DNA of 64,000 bases from Clostridiales bacterium. GTDB lineage: Bacteria > Bacillota > Clostridia > Oscillospirales > CAG-272. This document shows, in pieces, positions 1 through 8,734 of the stretch (positions within the stretch are counted from its first letter, which is position 1; each line of letters starts with the position of its first letter). The position numbers and the translations under genes were made by a program. The notes under the pieces are model-generated. The model searched no databases and was not told where the DNA came from. It saw nothing but the letters and a program-made list of their open reading frames with translations. The DNA lies in contig JAAZAV010000021.1 in assembly GCA_012514145.1 (NCBI GenBank), positions 1 to 64,000 of the forward strand. The letters run 5' to 3'.

Positions 1-122
1 CGAAGACTGGGTGAATAACTATCCTCGCAAAATTCTTGGATATAAATCCGCTTACCAATTGGCAGCCTTTTTGTAACTGTTAACTTCTTTAAAACCTTGG
101 GCAATTATTCTTGCAATTTACA
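1..122 (+). mobile_element. Right end of an IS30-family insertion sequence (left part outside window)
   Basis: The first 76 bases encode the C-terminus of an IS30-type transposase. About 25 bases further on, the segment 99-122 ends in TTGCAATTTACA, the kind of terminal inverted repeat (outermost bases TGTAAATTGCAA on the other strand) known from IS30-family elements. I therefore place the element's right end near 122. The other inverted repeat and the target duplication lie outside the window, so the exact edge is an inference. Confidence 0.6.
2..76 (+). CDS. IS30-family transposase, C-terminal fragment (cut by window start)
   Basis: The visible 24 codons read EDWVNNYPRKILGYKSAYQL followed by AAFL and a TAA stop. 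The NxxPRKxLGYKxxxxL signature is the conserved C-terminal tail of the DDE transposases of the IS30 family, which cut and join the ends of the element. The catalytic domain lies before the window start, so nothing can be said about whether the gene is intact. The reading frame is open to the edge and ends at a normal position for the family. Confidence 0.8.
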   Translation, partial: EDWVNNYPRKILGYKSAYQLAAFL

Positions 123-179
123 AAAAATTGACTTACAGTTAATCAATATGCATCATGGCATAGCATTCATACTATAAAC

Positions 180-208
180 TTGACAGTCAGTCACATGTAT
201 GCTATACT
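180..208 (+). promoter_or_regulatory. Sigma-A promoter pointing into the 3' end of a minus-strand gene
   Basis: TTGACA at 180-185 and TATACT at 203-208 are separated by exactly 17 bases. Transcription would start near 215. No convincing plus-strand gene follows: an ATG at 227 opens a 65-codon frame that lies mostly antisense to the lipoprotein gene and has no ribosome site. It may be an orphan promoter left after the IS30 insertion, or it may make an antisense transcript. Confidence 0.55.
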
Positions 209-265
209 CTCTGTGATTTAGTTTACATGAATTTACACACAAGTCTGGAATCGTCTAAAGCACAT

Positions 266-1732
266 TTACTCAAACGACTTCATGGCGTTGCTTATTATTG
301 CATTATACTTGCTCTCCTGCGAGGCGTACAGCGACGCGAAATTGAATGTGGAAGCACCCAGAACGCTGCGGTTAAAATACATAATGTCGGTAAAGAACGA
401 GAAGTCGCACTTTACGCCGGCTAAAATAATATCCAGCACCTGCGCTGTTTCGTTGTCGCGCGAATACTTGATTTTCAGCGATGTATCAAAGTATATCGGC
501 ATTACAATACGATAGTTCTCTGCGGCGACGGCTTCAAGTACGGCGCCTGCCGCGTCGACATCTCCGCAGGTGACCGGGACAGCATAAAGTGAGTATCCGT
601 TTCGGTTATGAGAGTGATACACATCCTGATTTTCATCATATTTGGGATATGATACAATACCGAATTCCACATCGGTTTCCCTGAGCGTGGTGTAAAGGTT
701 ACCGAGCTGCGCACCGTTGAAAAGCGCCTGTCCGTTCTTGAACAGAGTGTAATGCCCGTCGGTTTGCACACCGTCCTTTAGTATTAATGTTCCCTGATTC
801 TCCCAATAGAATCTGTGAAGATCGGTCAGCGCACTGCTGCTCCTCTCATTGTTTAATGTAAGGACAGGTATACCATCCTTGATTTCGGTAATTTGAATAC
901 CTAATGGCATATAATATGCATCTGCACAGGCAATTGTATCCGATGCAAATCCGAAGCGGTCGCCATTGTTGCGCACTGAGTCGCCGTCGAGGTCAGAATA
1001 AGCATCAGCGCTGTATTTATGCAGTCGCTCAAGTGTCCATTCACCGTTGAAATAGTCCTGATAAATATCGAGACCATATGCATCTTCAAGTGCTTTGTTG
1101 AACACAATAACAGCAATACCGCTGATATATCTGAAAGCGATTTCACCGGTTATAACATATGATTTACCATAGAAACTGGCCACCTCAAGACTGGTTTTAT
1201 TCCACCATGGCTTGCTGAGGTCGATATATGGCACTTTGTGAAGATCGGAAAGTACATTTTGTGTAACAATATTCATGAAGCAGGCTGCTGTTACATTCAT
1301 TATATCGAAAGCATTGTCACCTGCGAGTATTGAGGCTACACAGGCGTTTGCGCCGGCGGCTTCGGTGTTATAAAGCGAAATAACATTAAGGTCGATGTTC
1401 AGACGGTCAGATACAGTTAAATTACGGCGGAACAAAGCGTCATTTACAATATCTCCGGTTTCGGATTTTGCCATCCAATCAACACGGTAGTAGTCGTGGT
1501 CGAGTACCGAAACAGTGATCTCTTTACCTTTGAAGTCCAGGTACTGCGGCAGTGAGTCCTTATAGTTTTGGCGGCTCTGTTCTTTATCAGCCGTTTTGAG
1601 TTCATCAAAGTTTTCATCTGCCAATGTTGTGGTCAGGCTGTCTGTAGTTCCGTTGTCTGCACCGGCACATGATACCGCCAAGCATAATAAAACCGAAATC
1701 GAGAGCAGCGCTGCGGGTATTCTGACTTTCAT
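266..1732 (-). CDS. Extracellular solute-binding lipoprotein (sugar ABC type), paralog 1
   Basis: This is a 488-residue lipoprotein predicted to bind an oligosaccharide outside the membrane for ABC import. The start ATG at 1732 follows a GAGGTGA ribosome site. A GTG nine bases upstream lies inside that site and is rejected. The signal peptide ends in a lipobox around Cys22 (LAVSC). It shares with three other lipoproteins in this window (4170-5669, 13471-14955, 20891-22411) a layout of DFKGKE, GDIVNDALFxRN, a KPWW motif, a calcium-loop-like DLDGDSVRNNGD and a C-terminal AAENYRxVxP block. No permease or ATPase gene is nearby, so the transport partner is unknown. It is transcribed away from a glycerophosphodiesterase gene. 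The family is clear. The ligand is not. Confidence 0.85.
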   Translation of the reverse strand: MKVRIPAALLSISVLLCLAVSCAGADNGTTDSLTTTLADENFDELKTADKEQSRQNYKDSLPQYLDFKGKEITVSVLDHDYYRVDWMAKSETGDIVNDALFRRNLTVSDRLNIDLNVISLYNTEAAGANACVASILAGDNAFDIMNVTAACFMNIVTQNVLSDLHKVPYIDLSKPWWNKTSLEVASFYGKSYVITGEIAFRYISGIAVIVFNKALEDAYGLDIYQDYFNGEWTLERLHKYSADAYSDLDGDSVRNNGDRFGFASDTIACADAYYMPLGIQITEIKDGIPVLTLNNERSSSALTDLHRFYWENQGTLILKDGVQTDGHYTLFKNGQALFNGAQLGNLYTTLRETDVEFGIVSYPKYDENQDVYHSHNRNGYSLYAVPVTCGDVDAAGAVLEAVAAENYRIVMPIYFDTSLKIKYSRDNETAQVLDIILAGVKCDFSFFTDIMYFNRSVLGASTFNFASLYASQESKYNAIISNAMKSFE

Positions 1733-1762
1733 AAGGCTCACCTCATATATTTTTATTGTTTA

Positions 1763-1795
1763 GGATATTCTATCCATAATTATTTCGTTTGTCAA
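1763..1795 (-). promoter_or_regulatory. Promoter of lipoprotein gene 266-1732 with overlapping palindrome
   Basis: On the minus strand TTGACA (1795-1790) and TAGAAT (1772-1767) are 17 bases apart. A 13-base palindrome GGATATTCTATCC at 1763-1775 covers the -10 box, so a bound repressor there would block transcription. The operator role is inferred. Confidence 0.65.
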
Positions 1796-1816
1796 CACCG
1801 TATTCAGTTGCATAAT
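1789..1816 (+). promoter_or_regulatory. Candidate promoter of the glycerophosphodiesterase gene
   Basis: TTGTCA at 1789-1794 and CATAAT at 1811-1816 are 16 bases apart. Its -35 overlaps that of the divergent lipoprotein promoter, so the two transcripts would compete. The match is moderate. Confidence 0.4.
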
Positions 1817-1836
1817 TCATAACAGGAGGATTTACA

Positions 1837-2589
1837 ATGGGAGTTTTCGTTGAAGGCCATCGCGGATACTGTTCACGCTTTCCCGAGAACACGCTGATAT
1901 CCTTTCGGGCAGCTATGGAGCTGGGAGTAGACGGCTATGAATTCGACATCTGGTTGTCAAAGGATAAAGTGCCGGTGCTTATGCATGACGGGAATGCGCT
2001 TCGCACATGCGGAGTCAATCGCAGACTGAGCGATATGACCCTGGATGAGATTCAGCAGCTTGATGCCAGTTACGCCGCAAAGTTCGGCGATAAGTTTACC
2101 GGTAAAGGAATTACGGTTCCCACGCTGCGCCAGCTTTGTGAGCTCACTCATAAGCTGCGCCCGGATATCGCCCTGGGTGTTGAGATCAAAGAATATACAG
2201 AGGAAACAGTTGATCTTTCGGTGGATCTCTTGAAAAGTTTCGGTTTGTTCGATCGGGCGTTTTTCTACGCCTTTGATCTGCCTACGATACGATATCTCAA
2301 GATGGAATATAAGGCTCGCACCATGGGCTATCCCGATTTCCAGATGGGACGCTGGGAGGAGGGCGGTTACCGTTTCTATGACGACATAGGACTTAACATG
2401 GCATTAGTTAGGTCTGAGATTTTCGATTTCTATGCTGCAAAACAACTGCCGATGCACCTTTACTGTGCCGATAACACAGAGGATGTGCGGCTTTGTCTGA
2501 GACGCGGTGCCTCGCTCATAACTGCTAATGATCCAGTTCCGCTTATGAACGAAATCGGACGTGTACCTGGCAAACTTACGATTGAGTAA
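1837..2589 (+). CDS. Glycerophosphodiester phosphodiesterase
   Basis: This 250-residue cytoplasmic enzyme has no signal peptide. It should hydrolyse deacylated phospholipids to sn-glycerol 3-phosphate and an alcohol. The GDPD signature is complete: His8-Arg9 in GHRG, PENT at 16-19, metal ligands Glu35 and Asp37 in YEFDIWL, and the second catalytic His50 in MHD. A later GVEIKE supplies a further metal-binding Glu. The ATG at 1837 sits seven bases after AGGAGG (1824-1829). It is divergent from a sugar-binding lipoprotein and ends at a strong terminator at 2675. Its length is normal for bacterial UgpQ-type enzymes. The precise substrate cannot be read from the sequence. Confidence 0.92.
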   Translation: MGVFVEGHRGYCSRFPENTLISFRAAMELGVDGYEFDIWLSKDKVPVLMHDGNALRTCGVNRRLSDMTLDEIQQLDASYAAKFGDKFTGKGITVPTLRQLCELTHKLRPDIALGVEIKEYTEETVDLSVDLLKSFGLFDRAFFYAFDLPTIRYLKMEYKARTMGYPDFQMGRWEEGGYRFYDDIGLNMALVRSEIFDFYAAKQLPMHLYCADNTEDVRLCLRRGASLITANDPVPLMNEIGRVPGKLTIE

Positions 2590-2674
2590 CAGCATGATTG
2601 GCGTCATGCGATGTGCCGATGACACAATCAGCATATCGCTCGGTAATAAGCAATAACCTGTATTTTTTCATAGT

Positions 2675-2708
2675 AAAAGGATACCGCACTGAATCACGGT
2701 ATCCTTTT
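2675..2708. terminator. Bidirectional Rho-independent terminator
   Basis: A 12-base perfect stem (AAAAGGATACCG / CGGTATCCTTTT) with a 10-base loop is followed on the plus strand by GTTTTT. It separates the convergent glycerophosphodiesterase and GH13 genes. Confidence 0.85.
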
Positions 2709-2722
2709 GTTTTTAAAAAATG

Positions 2723-4186
2723 TCAGGAAATAAGATATAAGCCGAGACTGTTAACGGCTATCTCGCGGGCAGTGAAACGTATATTGCAGTCGTCTGAATC
2801 GAAAGTCAGCTCTTTACCGGTCATAAGATCAGTTATCGATGATACATTTGAAAGCCCTGTTTCTTTGCGGTCGACACATACTTCGAATCTGTCGGCGGTG
2901 TCATCCTTCCTGGGTACTATGATAATCGCTTTGCCGCCGGCGAAACGCGCATATGAACGCAGTATTGTGTCTGCTTCCACCGGAGTGATGTTGGACTCGC
3001 GATGGTCGAAGGGGAATTCCGTGAAAATCTCGGGATAGGTGCGTCTGATGCGCAGATATCTTGCAACATCTTCACAGAATTCTCGGCACTCGAGGCGTTC
3101 GATCAGCGACCAGTCCACGGGAACGAAATAGATAACCTTGTTCTCGGCATACATACCGATTTCCGCACCAAGATACCACAGGGGAATATACGGTGCGAAT
3201 ATCGCCTGATATCCTATAACGAGCCTGTTTATATTGGTTATAGAACGCTGAAAATCGTGATTTGATACGCAGTATGTGTAGAACCTGTCCCGTCCACTGC
3301 GGCCCTCACGCTGAGATGCGGGTGAACCGTGCAGTTTACCGGAGCGTATTGTATCGACAATATCGCACTCATCGATATAATATGCTTTTGGATTCTTGTA
3401 CTGAGCGCCCCGATTCCATCCGTCAACCCAACCGGTGACACCATCCTGCTCACAGTCGAAAGAACCACGCCTTTCACTCGATTCCTCTGCTATTATGACA
3501 ATCTTGCGTCCGAGCGCCAGCAGACGGGTTCGGATATCGGCGAATATCAGGTAGCCCGCAAAACCCGGTTCACAGTCGCAGCGGTAGCCGTCAGCGCCGG
3601 TTACCAGTATATTGTTCACGGCATTTAAGGTGAACCACTCACGGAACTCCTCGTTCTGCCAGTTGAAGGCGGCGCCGCCCCATGCTTCGCCCTTGAACCA
3701 GTCAGGATACTCTTTTCTCAGCGGTGCGGAAAAAACCGTACCCCAGGTTATAATGTCGAGCAGCACCCGGATATTGCGCGAGTGAGCCGCATCGATAAAT
3801 TCTTTTACCTTCTGCCAGCCGGAAGCAGTATCATCAGTACCGGTCAGGGCCGGTTCCAGGGTATGAAGACCTCGGTTGCCGTAGCCGTTACCGTCGGGAC
3901 CTTTTTCGTATATAGGTGTAAGCCATATACCGTTCACACCCAGAGCTGCAAGATGATCGAGTACCGGTATAAGTGAATCCAGGGTTCCTTCCGGAGTCGC
4001 GGTTTCGGCATGGACTTCAACCAGCACCAGTTCGGACAGCCATTCGGGAGTGAACAGTAGTCCATCTGAGTCATTCGGAATCAGCCGCACATCGCTGTCG
4101 GGGAGATACTTCGGGAGAAGTCCGGCGTTCGAAAGAGGTGAATCTGCAAGAAAACTCTTAATCATGTTTTTAATCCGGTATGTCAA
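2723..4186 (-). CDS. Alpha-amylase family (GH13) glycoside hydrolase
   Basis: This 487-residue cytoplasmic protein lacks a signal peptide and should cleave or transfer alpha-glucosidic bonds. GH13 landmarks appear in order: NGYGNRG near 100 (family form GYxxxDY), region I VLLDIITWG with Asp144, region II YRCD with nucleophile Asp204, region III IIAEE with acid/base Glu234, and region IV NHD with Asp311. All three catalytic carboxylates are present. Region I lacks the usual NH after its Asp, which is atypical. The start at 4186 overlaps the preceding lipoprotein gene by 17 bases, and an internal ATG at 4165 is an alternative. It is the last gene of a minus-strand operon GH127, oxidoreductase, lipoprotein, GH13. 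Specificity is unknown. Confidence 0.85.
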   Translation of the reverse strand: MTYRIKNMIKSFLADSPLSNAGLLPKYLPDSDVRLIPNDSDGLLFTPEWLSELVLVEVHAETATPEGTLDSLIPVLDHLAALGVNGIWLTPIYEKGPDGNGYGNRGLHTLEPALTGTDDTASGWQKVKEFIDAAHSRNIRVLLDIITWGTVFSAPLRKEYPDWFKGEAWGGAAFNWQNEEFREWFTLNAVNNILVTGADGYRCDCEPGFAGYLIFADIRTRLLALGRKIVIIAEESSERRGSFDCEQDGVTGWVDGWNRGAQYKNPKAYYIDECDIVDTIRSGKLHGSPASQREGRSGRDRFYTYCVSNHDFQRSITNINRLVIGYQAIFAPYIPLWYLGAEIGMYAENKVIYFVPVDWSLIERLECREFCEDVARYLRIRRTYPEIFTEFPFDHRESNITPVEADTILRSYARFAGGKAIIIVPRKDDTADRFEVCVDRKETGLSNVSSITDLMTGKELTFDSDDCNIRFTAREIAVNSLGLYLIS

Positions 4187-5669
4187 GGATTATGTTAATG
4201 TACTTCTCCACAGAGGCGACCAGCGCGTCCTTCTTTGAAGCGAGATCTGAAGCAAAGCTGCCGGTTTTGGCACCGTTGAGGAAGATACTCTCCGGACCGG
4301 GACTGAACGAGTTATTGAATGTATATCCGAAGTCGAGTATTATATTGTTGTGTATAAGGTCATACATCTGAGCCGACTCGTCATCGCTGGCGTATTTGGT
4401 TTTCAGAGCAACCTCGTAATACGCGGGGAGCAAATTATTGTAGTTGGCACAGCTCAATGCCTCATAGGCGGCACCAGCAAGATCGATGTTGCCGCAGGTA
4501 GTGGGCATGGAGAAGGCATTGTGGGTATTGCGGCTCATGAACTTGTATTCATCCTGTGCCTCATCATACTTCGGATATGGCAGCACACCATACTCACTTT
4601 CCATATCGCGGAGCAGCGTAGATGCATGGTTGAACTCGGCTGTCATCATCATTATTTTGCCGCTCTTGAATGAGGAGGTGAATGCCGCGTATTTTTCTGC
4701 CTGGTCAGCAACGGCATCTGTAACGCCCGAATGCAGCGAGCCTTCGGTAGCGTAAAGGAATGTGTGCAGTTTCTCGACAACATTGGCATCGCGCTCCGAA
4801 CCATATGTATATTGCCAGTTGCCGTCAGCGTCACGGGAGAATGTCAAACTGTCGCAGGAACCCATGAATCCCTTCGGATGGTTGGTATCATGAACAAGGA
4901 AACCCAACTGGTCGTCCTTGCCGATGACACCGTCGCCGTCAAGATCCGAGGAGACCTTTTTAGTAATATCGGTGATATTGTCGAGCGTCCACTGACCTTC
5001 AAGTACCAACTCATAAAGGTTATCAACTCCGTAGTTCTCCGCCGTGGTTTTGTTGAAAAATATGCAGAAGGCGCAGCGAAGGTAGTCAATTGAGGCATCG
5101 CTGGTGATAAAATACAGACGATTATCAATGGATACCGTCTCGCTCATGTCCTTAAGGTACCAGGGCTTTTCAAAGTCGATATACTTTACCTTGAATATAT
5201 TATAGAAGATACCTTCCTTCATCTTTGTCGGTGAGTTGCCGACCATGAGATCCACCCAGGCATACAGGTCGTCTCCGGCAAGAATTGTGGACGTGATATG
5301 GTTCATATATTCGTTGCGGTTAACTGTATAGTGACCGAGACGGCGCACGCATACCATATCGCATTTTAACTGCTCCTCAACCTTAAGGATATCGGTATAA
5401 AGCGCATCGTTGACGATTTCACCGTCCTGAACCTCGCACCAGAATTCATCTCCGATTTCGTCGCGGTAGAGAAAGCTCACCGACTCTCCCTTGAAGTCAA
5501 GGTCTTCAGGCAGATCGCTTTCATAATATGTGGTTCCGGTTTCGACTGCAGTCGTTTCAGCAGTCACGGCTGTGGTTACAGTTTCTGCTACGTCTTCACC
5601 GCCCGAACTACAGGACGATAATGTTATAAGTGTTGAAAACAGCAGAAGTGCCGTAATTAGTTTTTTCAT
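4170..5669 (-). CDS. Extracellular solute-binding lipoprotein (sugar ABC type), paralog 2
   Basis: This 499-residue predicted sugar-binding lipoprotein starts at the ATG at 5669, which begins the signal peptide MKKLITALLLF and follows a GGGAGA ribosome site. The open frame extends further upstream but without signal features. The lipobox is LSSC near residue 18, followed by a Thr/Glu-rich linker. It carries the same motifs as its paralogs: DLDFKGE, GEIVNDALY, EKPWY, a DLDGDGVIGKDD calcium-loop-like segment, YGVLPYPKYDEAQDEY and a C-terminal ALSCANYNNLLPAYYE block. It sits between an oxidoreductase gene 19 bases upstream and the overlapping GH13 gene downstream. It probably captures the glycan processed by GH127 and GH13. 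No permease is nearby. Confidence 0.87.
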   Translation of the reverse strand: MKKLITALLLFSTLITLSSCSSGGEDVAETVTTAVTAETTAVETGTTYYESDLPEDLDFKGESVSFLYRDEIGDEFWCEVQDGEIVNDALYTDILKVEEQLKCDMVCVRRLGHYTVNRNEYMNHITSTILAGDDLYAWVDLMVGNSPTKMKEGIFYNIFKVKYIDFEKPWYLKDMSETVSIDNRLYFITSDASIDYLRCAFCIFFNKTTAENYGVDNLYELVLEGQWTLDNITDITKKVSSDLDGDGVIGKDDQLGFLVHDTNHPKGFMGSCDSLTFSRDADGNWQYTYGSERDANVVEKLHTFLYATEGSLHSGVTDAVADQAEKYAAFTSSFKSGKIMMMTAEFNHASTLLRDMESEYGVLPYPKYDEAQDEYKFMSRNTHNAFSMPTTCGNIDLAGAAYEALSCANYNNLLPAYYEVALKTKYASDDESAQMYDLIHNNIILDFGYTFNNSFSPGPESIFLNGAKTGSFASDLASKKDALVASVEKYINIILDIPD

Positions 5670-5688
5670 GTTAAAAATTCTCCCTGTG

Positions 5689-6717
5689 TCAGAGAATAAT
5701 CTCAGCCTTGTAATTGATATCAAAACCGCAGGCGGCAAGAATAACGCGATGCAGGGCACATTCATATTCCAGGGTATAGGGGTTTTCTTTCTCACCGCGC
5801 ACCATAGCCGCAAAGTCAGCCATCATGGCTTCATAGCGGTCAAACGGATCGGTATCGGCATGCTTGCCGTCGTACTGCCAGCCATGATTGGCCTCGGCGA
5901 CGCGCACACTGGCTTTCTGCAACCCGTTATAACCAATATACCATTCGAGCGGACGGACCTCTACTGTCTTCTTTGAACCGCAGACTACCAGCTGGCGGCG
6001 ATTGAAGCCTCCCGGCTCACATGCGCTGGTTTTGGCAAAGGAAACGCCATTCTTGTATTTGAACACCGTCATACCAAAGTCTTCGCCGGTCACGCTGTCG
6101 AAGCCGGTTGATGTAGATAAGGGGATAATTTCTTCGGGCATCCCCTGAATACGGAATATAAGGTCGATGAGGTGACAACCAAGGAAGTAGAGCATACCTC
6201 CTTTGAAATGAGCCAGCCACTGACGTTTTGACGCGGGATGCTCGCAGTTCATATGAGCCTCAACGCTGTATATCACACCGTATTCACCTGCGGAGGCTTT
6301 TTCCATGATCTCTATAATCGCAGGATTGTAGCGGTACATGTAGCCGAGGTGGAATACAAGGTTTTTTTCTTTTACCGTTCTTGCCAGCTTTTCAAACTCA
6401 TCCTGAGGCTGTGCACCCGGCTTGTCCATCTGAATATGAAGCCCGCGATCAGCTGCCATTTGGGCATACTCGGTCAGACTCCAGTCATCGGTTTCAACAA
6501 CAACGGCGTCCAGTCCCGGGTAATCGAGAATCTGCTCTACCGTCATTTCTTTTTCAGGCTCAAAGCAACCCGCGGGCTTCATGTCACGGGCTGCTTCATC
6601 GGCACTTTTGCACCATCCAATAACCTCAAACAGATCTGTCTGTTTCTTTATAGTGGCATATGCCGGCTGAGCGTGATCGTGTCCTATACCTATCTGTGCT
6701 ACTTTTAGCTTTTTCAT
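5689..6717 (-). CDS. Gfo/Idh/MocA-family NAD(P)-dependent oxidoreductase
   Basis: This 342-residue cytoplasmic enzyme is expected to oxidise or reduce a sugar or sugar derivative with NAD(P). An N-terminal Rossmann fold begins VAQIGIGHDHAQ (residues 6-17), an unusual GxGHxH form of the nucleotide loop. The family's catalytic lysine motif appears as DKPGA with Lys99, followed by HLGYMYRYNP. The start at 6717 follows an AAGGAG site. It lies 70 bases after the GH127 gene and 19 bases before a sugar-binding lipoprotein, so it probably works on the sugar released by that operon. Members of this family cannot be assigned a substrate from sequence alone. Confidence 0.85.
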   Translation of the reverse strand: MKKLKVAQIGIGHDHAQPAYATIKKQTDLFEVIGWCKSADEAARDMKPAGCFEPEKEMTVEQILDYPGLDAVVVETDDWSLTEYAQMAADRGLHIQMDKPGAQPQDEFEKLARTVKEKNLVFHLGYMYRYNPAIIEIMEKASAGEYGVIYSVEAHMNCEHPASKRQWLAHFKGGMLYFLGCHLIDLIFRIQGMPEEIIPLSTSTGFDSVTGEDFGMTVFKYKNGVSFAKTSACEPGGFNRRQLVVCGSKKTVEVRPLEWYIGYNGLQKASVRVAEANHGWQYDGKHADTDPFDRYEAMMADFAAMVRGEKENPYTLEYECALHRVILAACGFDINYKAEIIL

Positions 6718-6786
6718 TGAAAGAACTCCTTTTTATAGTAAGTACATAAAAATCTGATAACACTGATTAATAAACCGCAGTTATAT

Positions 6787-8661
6787 TTAAAGCCGGTCAT
6801 AATCGGCATATAATGCACCCTTCATCGCTTTGTTGAGATATTCCGGCGCAGACATGTTTTCACGATTGAACCATACCTGCATGACCGAATCCCTCTCGCC
6901 GCCGCTATTACGGCTGCACCATTTATGGTAAGGAATCAGTTTCAGTTCGCCGTCGGCTGTGGGTATCGTCATGCTGCAGCCGGTTATGCGGATATTCGGT
7001 TTATCCGATATGGTTCTGTCCGTCACACCGTTGTTATCAATACCTTCGGCGCAGTAAAGGTACTGGCCTTTCATGAACGCGACCTTGCCTCTGTTAGCCT
7101 CAACCGCGGGAGATGCGCATATGCATTTTGCCGGCGTTACAAATGCGACTGTCAAAACATTGTCGCCCGTCATGACAATGGGCTTCAGAACCGCGTACCC
7201 ATCCCATACTTCATAATTGACCGGCTTCGAGTTGAGCTTTATCGTGAAATTATCAGCATACTCAGGAATTCTGAGTGCAAGTGTCACGGGCAAATCGCCG
7301 GAGTTGACGGAAATCCGGTCACCGCTGCGGCAGATTTCGAATCCATCGCCGGAATAACTGCTGTCTATGTACATGTTAACATACAGACTTATGCCATCGT
7401 TATCTTTTTTATATGAGTAGACGTTGCTCCCGAACGAAGACCAGAGTTTGAGCAGCATGGGTGGACAGCAGGGACATGAGTGCCAGTCCCAACGCCTTAT
7501 ACTGCCGTCACTGACGAGGGGATTCTGATAAAAGTAGTGCCTGAAATCATCTCCCACCGCGGCTAAAACATTGTTACAGACCGCTCGTTCAAAAACATCG
7601 TAGTATTCCGAATCGGGATGCAGCAGATTCATCTCGGCCGCCCAGAAAGCCAGTCCCACGCCTGCGCAGGTTTCCAGATACGCATTGTTCGGCAGGTTAT
7701 AGTCTACATCAAACCCCTCGATATCATGACGCGAGCCGATACCGCCGCTTATATGCATCTTGCGGTGAACCACATTGTCCCAGAGCGCATCGAGTGCTTC
7801 TCTGTATGGCGCGCCTGTTTCGCTCATGACAGCAGCCGCTCCCGTATAGCAGAGCATGGCGCGAACCGCATGACCTACGGCTATACGCTGGTCGGCAAAC
7901 GGGGCGATATCCTGGTTGTATTCACGAGTGAAGTGTTTGCTCAGGCTGCGTCCGTCATATACTCCTCGCCAGTCATACCAGAATCGGGCTACCCTGAGAT
8001 ATTCTTTAGGGTCAACACTAAGTTCGGCTGCGAAACCGTCAAGCTCACGCGTGTCGCGGAAGAGACGGTACAGCTTTACGAATGCCTCCTCGGGCAGCGA
8101 ATGCCCGGGAATGACATTTAGCTTCCCTTCTTCACTGCCGATCTCACGGCAGATATTGTTGGCTGCCCTGACGGCGCATTTAAGCAGCGTTATTTTGCCG
8201 GTAGCCAGGTAATGACTTATGCCCGCTTCAACAAGGGCGCCCTGATTGTAAAGGTCATGCTGATAGATAATATCTCCGTCATAATGACCCCAGCGCTTGT
8301 TGTTGTTAACCTGCATAGTCCAGGTGTGCAGAAAACCGTCAGGGGATGCGTCAGAGGCAGATGCTATCACCGAAATAATCGAGTCAAGCCTTGCATCCAG
8401 CTCGCTGTCGTATTCAACGCTCAGAAAATCACATGCGCCGCGAATTGACTCAAGCAGAAGCCCGTCAGAGAAATGCGGTCCGCGATGCGGCGCACCGTCA
8501 CCTGCCGCCACACTTGCGAAGTTCGCCAGATAACCTACCTCGATAAGTTTGTCAAAAACATACGGCATCATCACTCTGCGTATGTTGTCAAGGTATGCCG
8601 ACCAGAAAGTATCATTAATTTTTACGCTTCCCGCTGCCGGTCTTTTAAGATAGCTGCTCAT
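6787..8661 (-). CDS. GH127 (DUF1680) family, probable beta-L-arabinofuranosidase
   Basis: This 624-residue protein without a signal peptide is close in length to the family's type member HypBA1 of Bifidobacterium. GH127 enzymes remove L-arabinofuranose with a zinc-bound cysteine nucleophile. The key residues are present: acid/base Glu315 in RHDIEGF, zinc ligands Glu330 and Cys332 in YLETC, and the Cys398-Cys399 pair in CPCCPP (Cys398 is the predicted nucleophile by alignment). The start at 8661 follows AAAGGTGA. It is the first gene of the operon continuing with an oxidoreductase, a binding lipoprotein and a GH13 enzyme, driven by a perfect-consensus promoter at 8735-8763. Related families GH142 and GH146 are alternatives. 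Confidence 0.88.
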   Translation of the reverse strand: MSSYLKRPAAGSVKINDTFWSAYLDNIRRVMMPYVFDKLIEVGYLANFASVAAGDGAPHRGPHFSDGLLLESIRGACDFLSVEYDSELDARLDSIISVIASASDASPDGFLHTWTMQVNNNKRWGHYDGDIIYQHDLYNQGALVEAGISHYLATGKITLLKCAVRAANNICREIGSEEGKLNVIPGHSLPEEAFVKLYRLFRDTRELDGFAAELSVDPKEYLRVARFWYDWRGVYDGRSLSKHFTREYNQDIAPFADQRIAVGHAVRAMLCYTGAAAVMSETGAPYREALDALWDNVVHRKMHISGGIGSRHDIEGFDVDYNLPNNAYLETCAGVGLAFWAAEMNLLHPDSEYYDVFERAVCNNVLAAVGDDFRHYFYQNPLVSDGSIRRWDWHSCPCCPPMLLKLWSSFGSNVYSYKKDNDGISLYVNMYIDSSYSGDGFEICRSGDRISVNSGDLPVTLALRIPEYADNFTIKLNSKPVNYEVWDGYAVLKPIVMTGDNVLTVAFVTPAKCICASPAVEANRGKVAFMKGQYLYCAEGIDNNGVTDRTISDKPNIRITGCSMTIPTADGELKLIPYHKWCSRNSGGERDSVMQVWFNRENMSAPEYLNKAMKGALYADYDRL

Positions 8662-8734
8662 ACAATAAAAGTCACCTTTCCCTCAGCAAACACTTCGATT
8701 AAATTTGCATGTCCGCTGCTCAAAACTCCAATAT

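Noticed and set aside
227-424. 65-codon plus-strand frame downstream of the promoter at 180
   Set aside because: It has no ribosome site and lies antisense to the 3' end of the lipoprotein gene, whose coding signal is clear.
5670-5813. N-terminal extension of lipoprotein paralog 2
   Set aside because: It overlaps the upstream oxidoreductase gene and would bury the signal peptide. The ATG at 5669 has a ribosome site.
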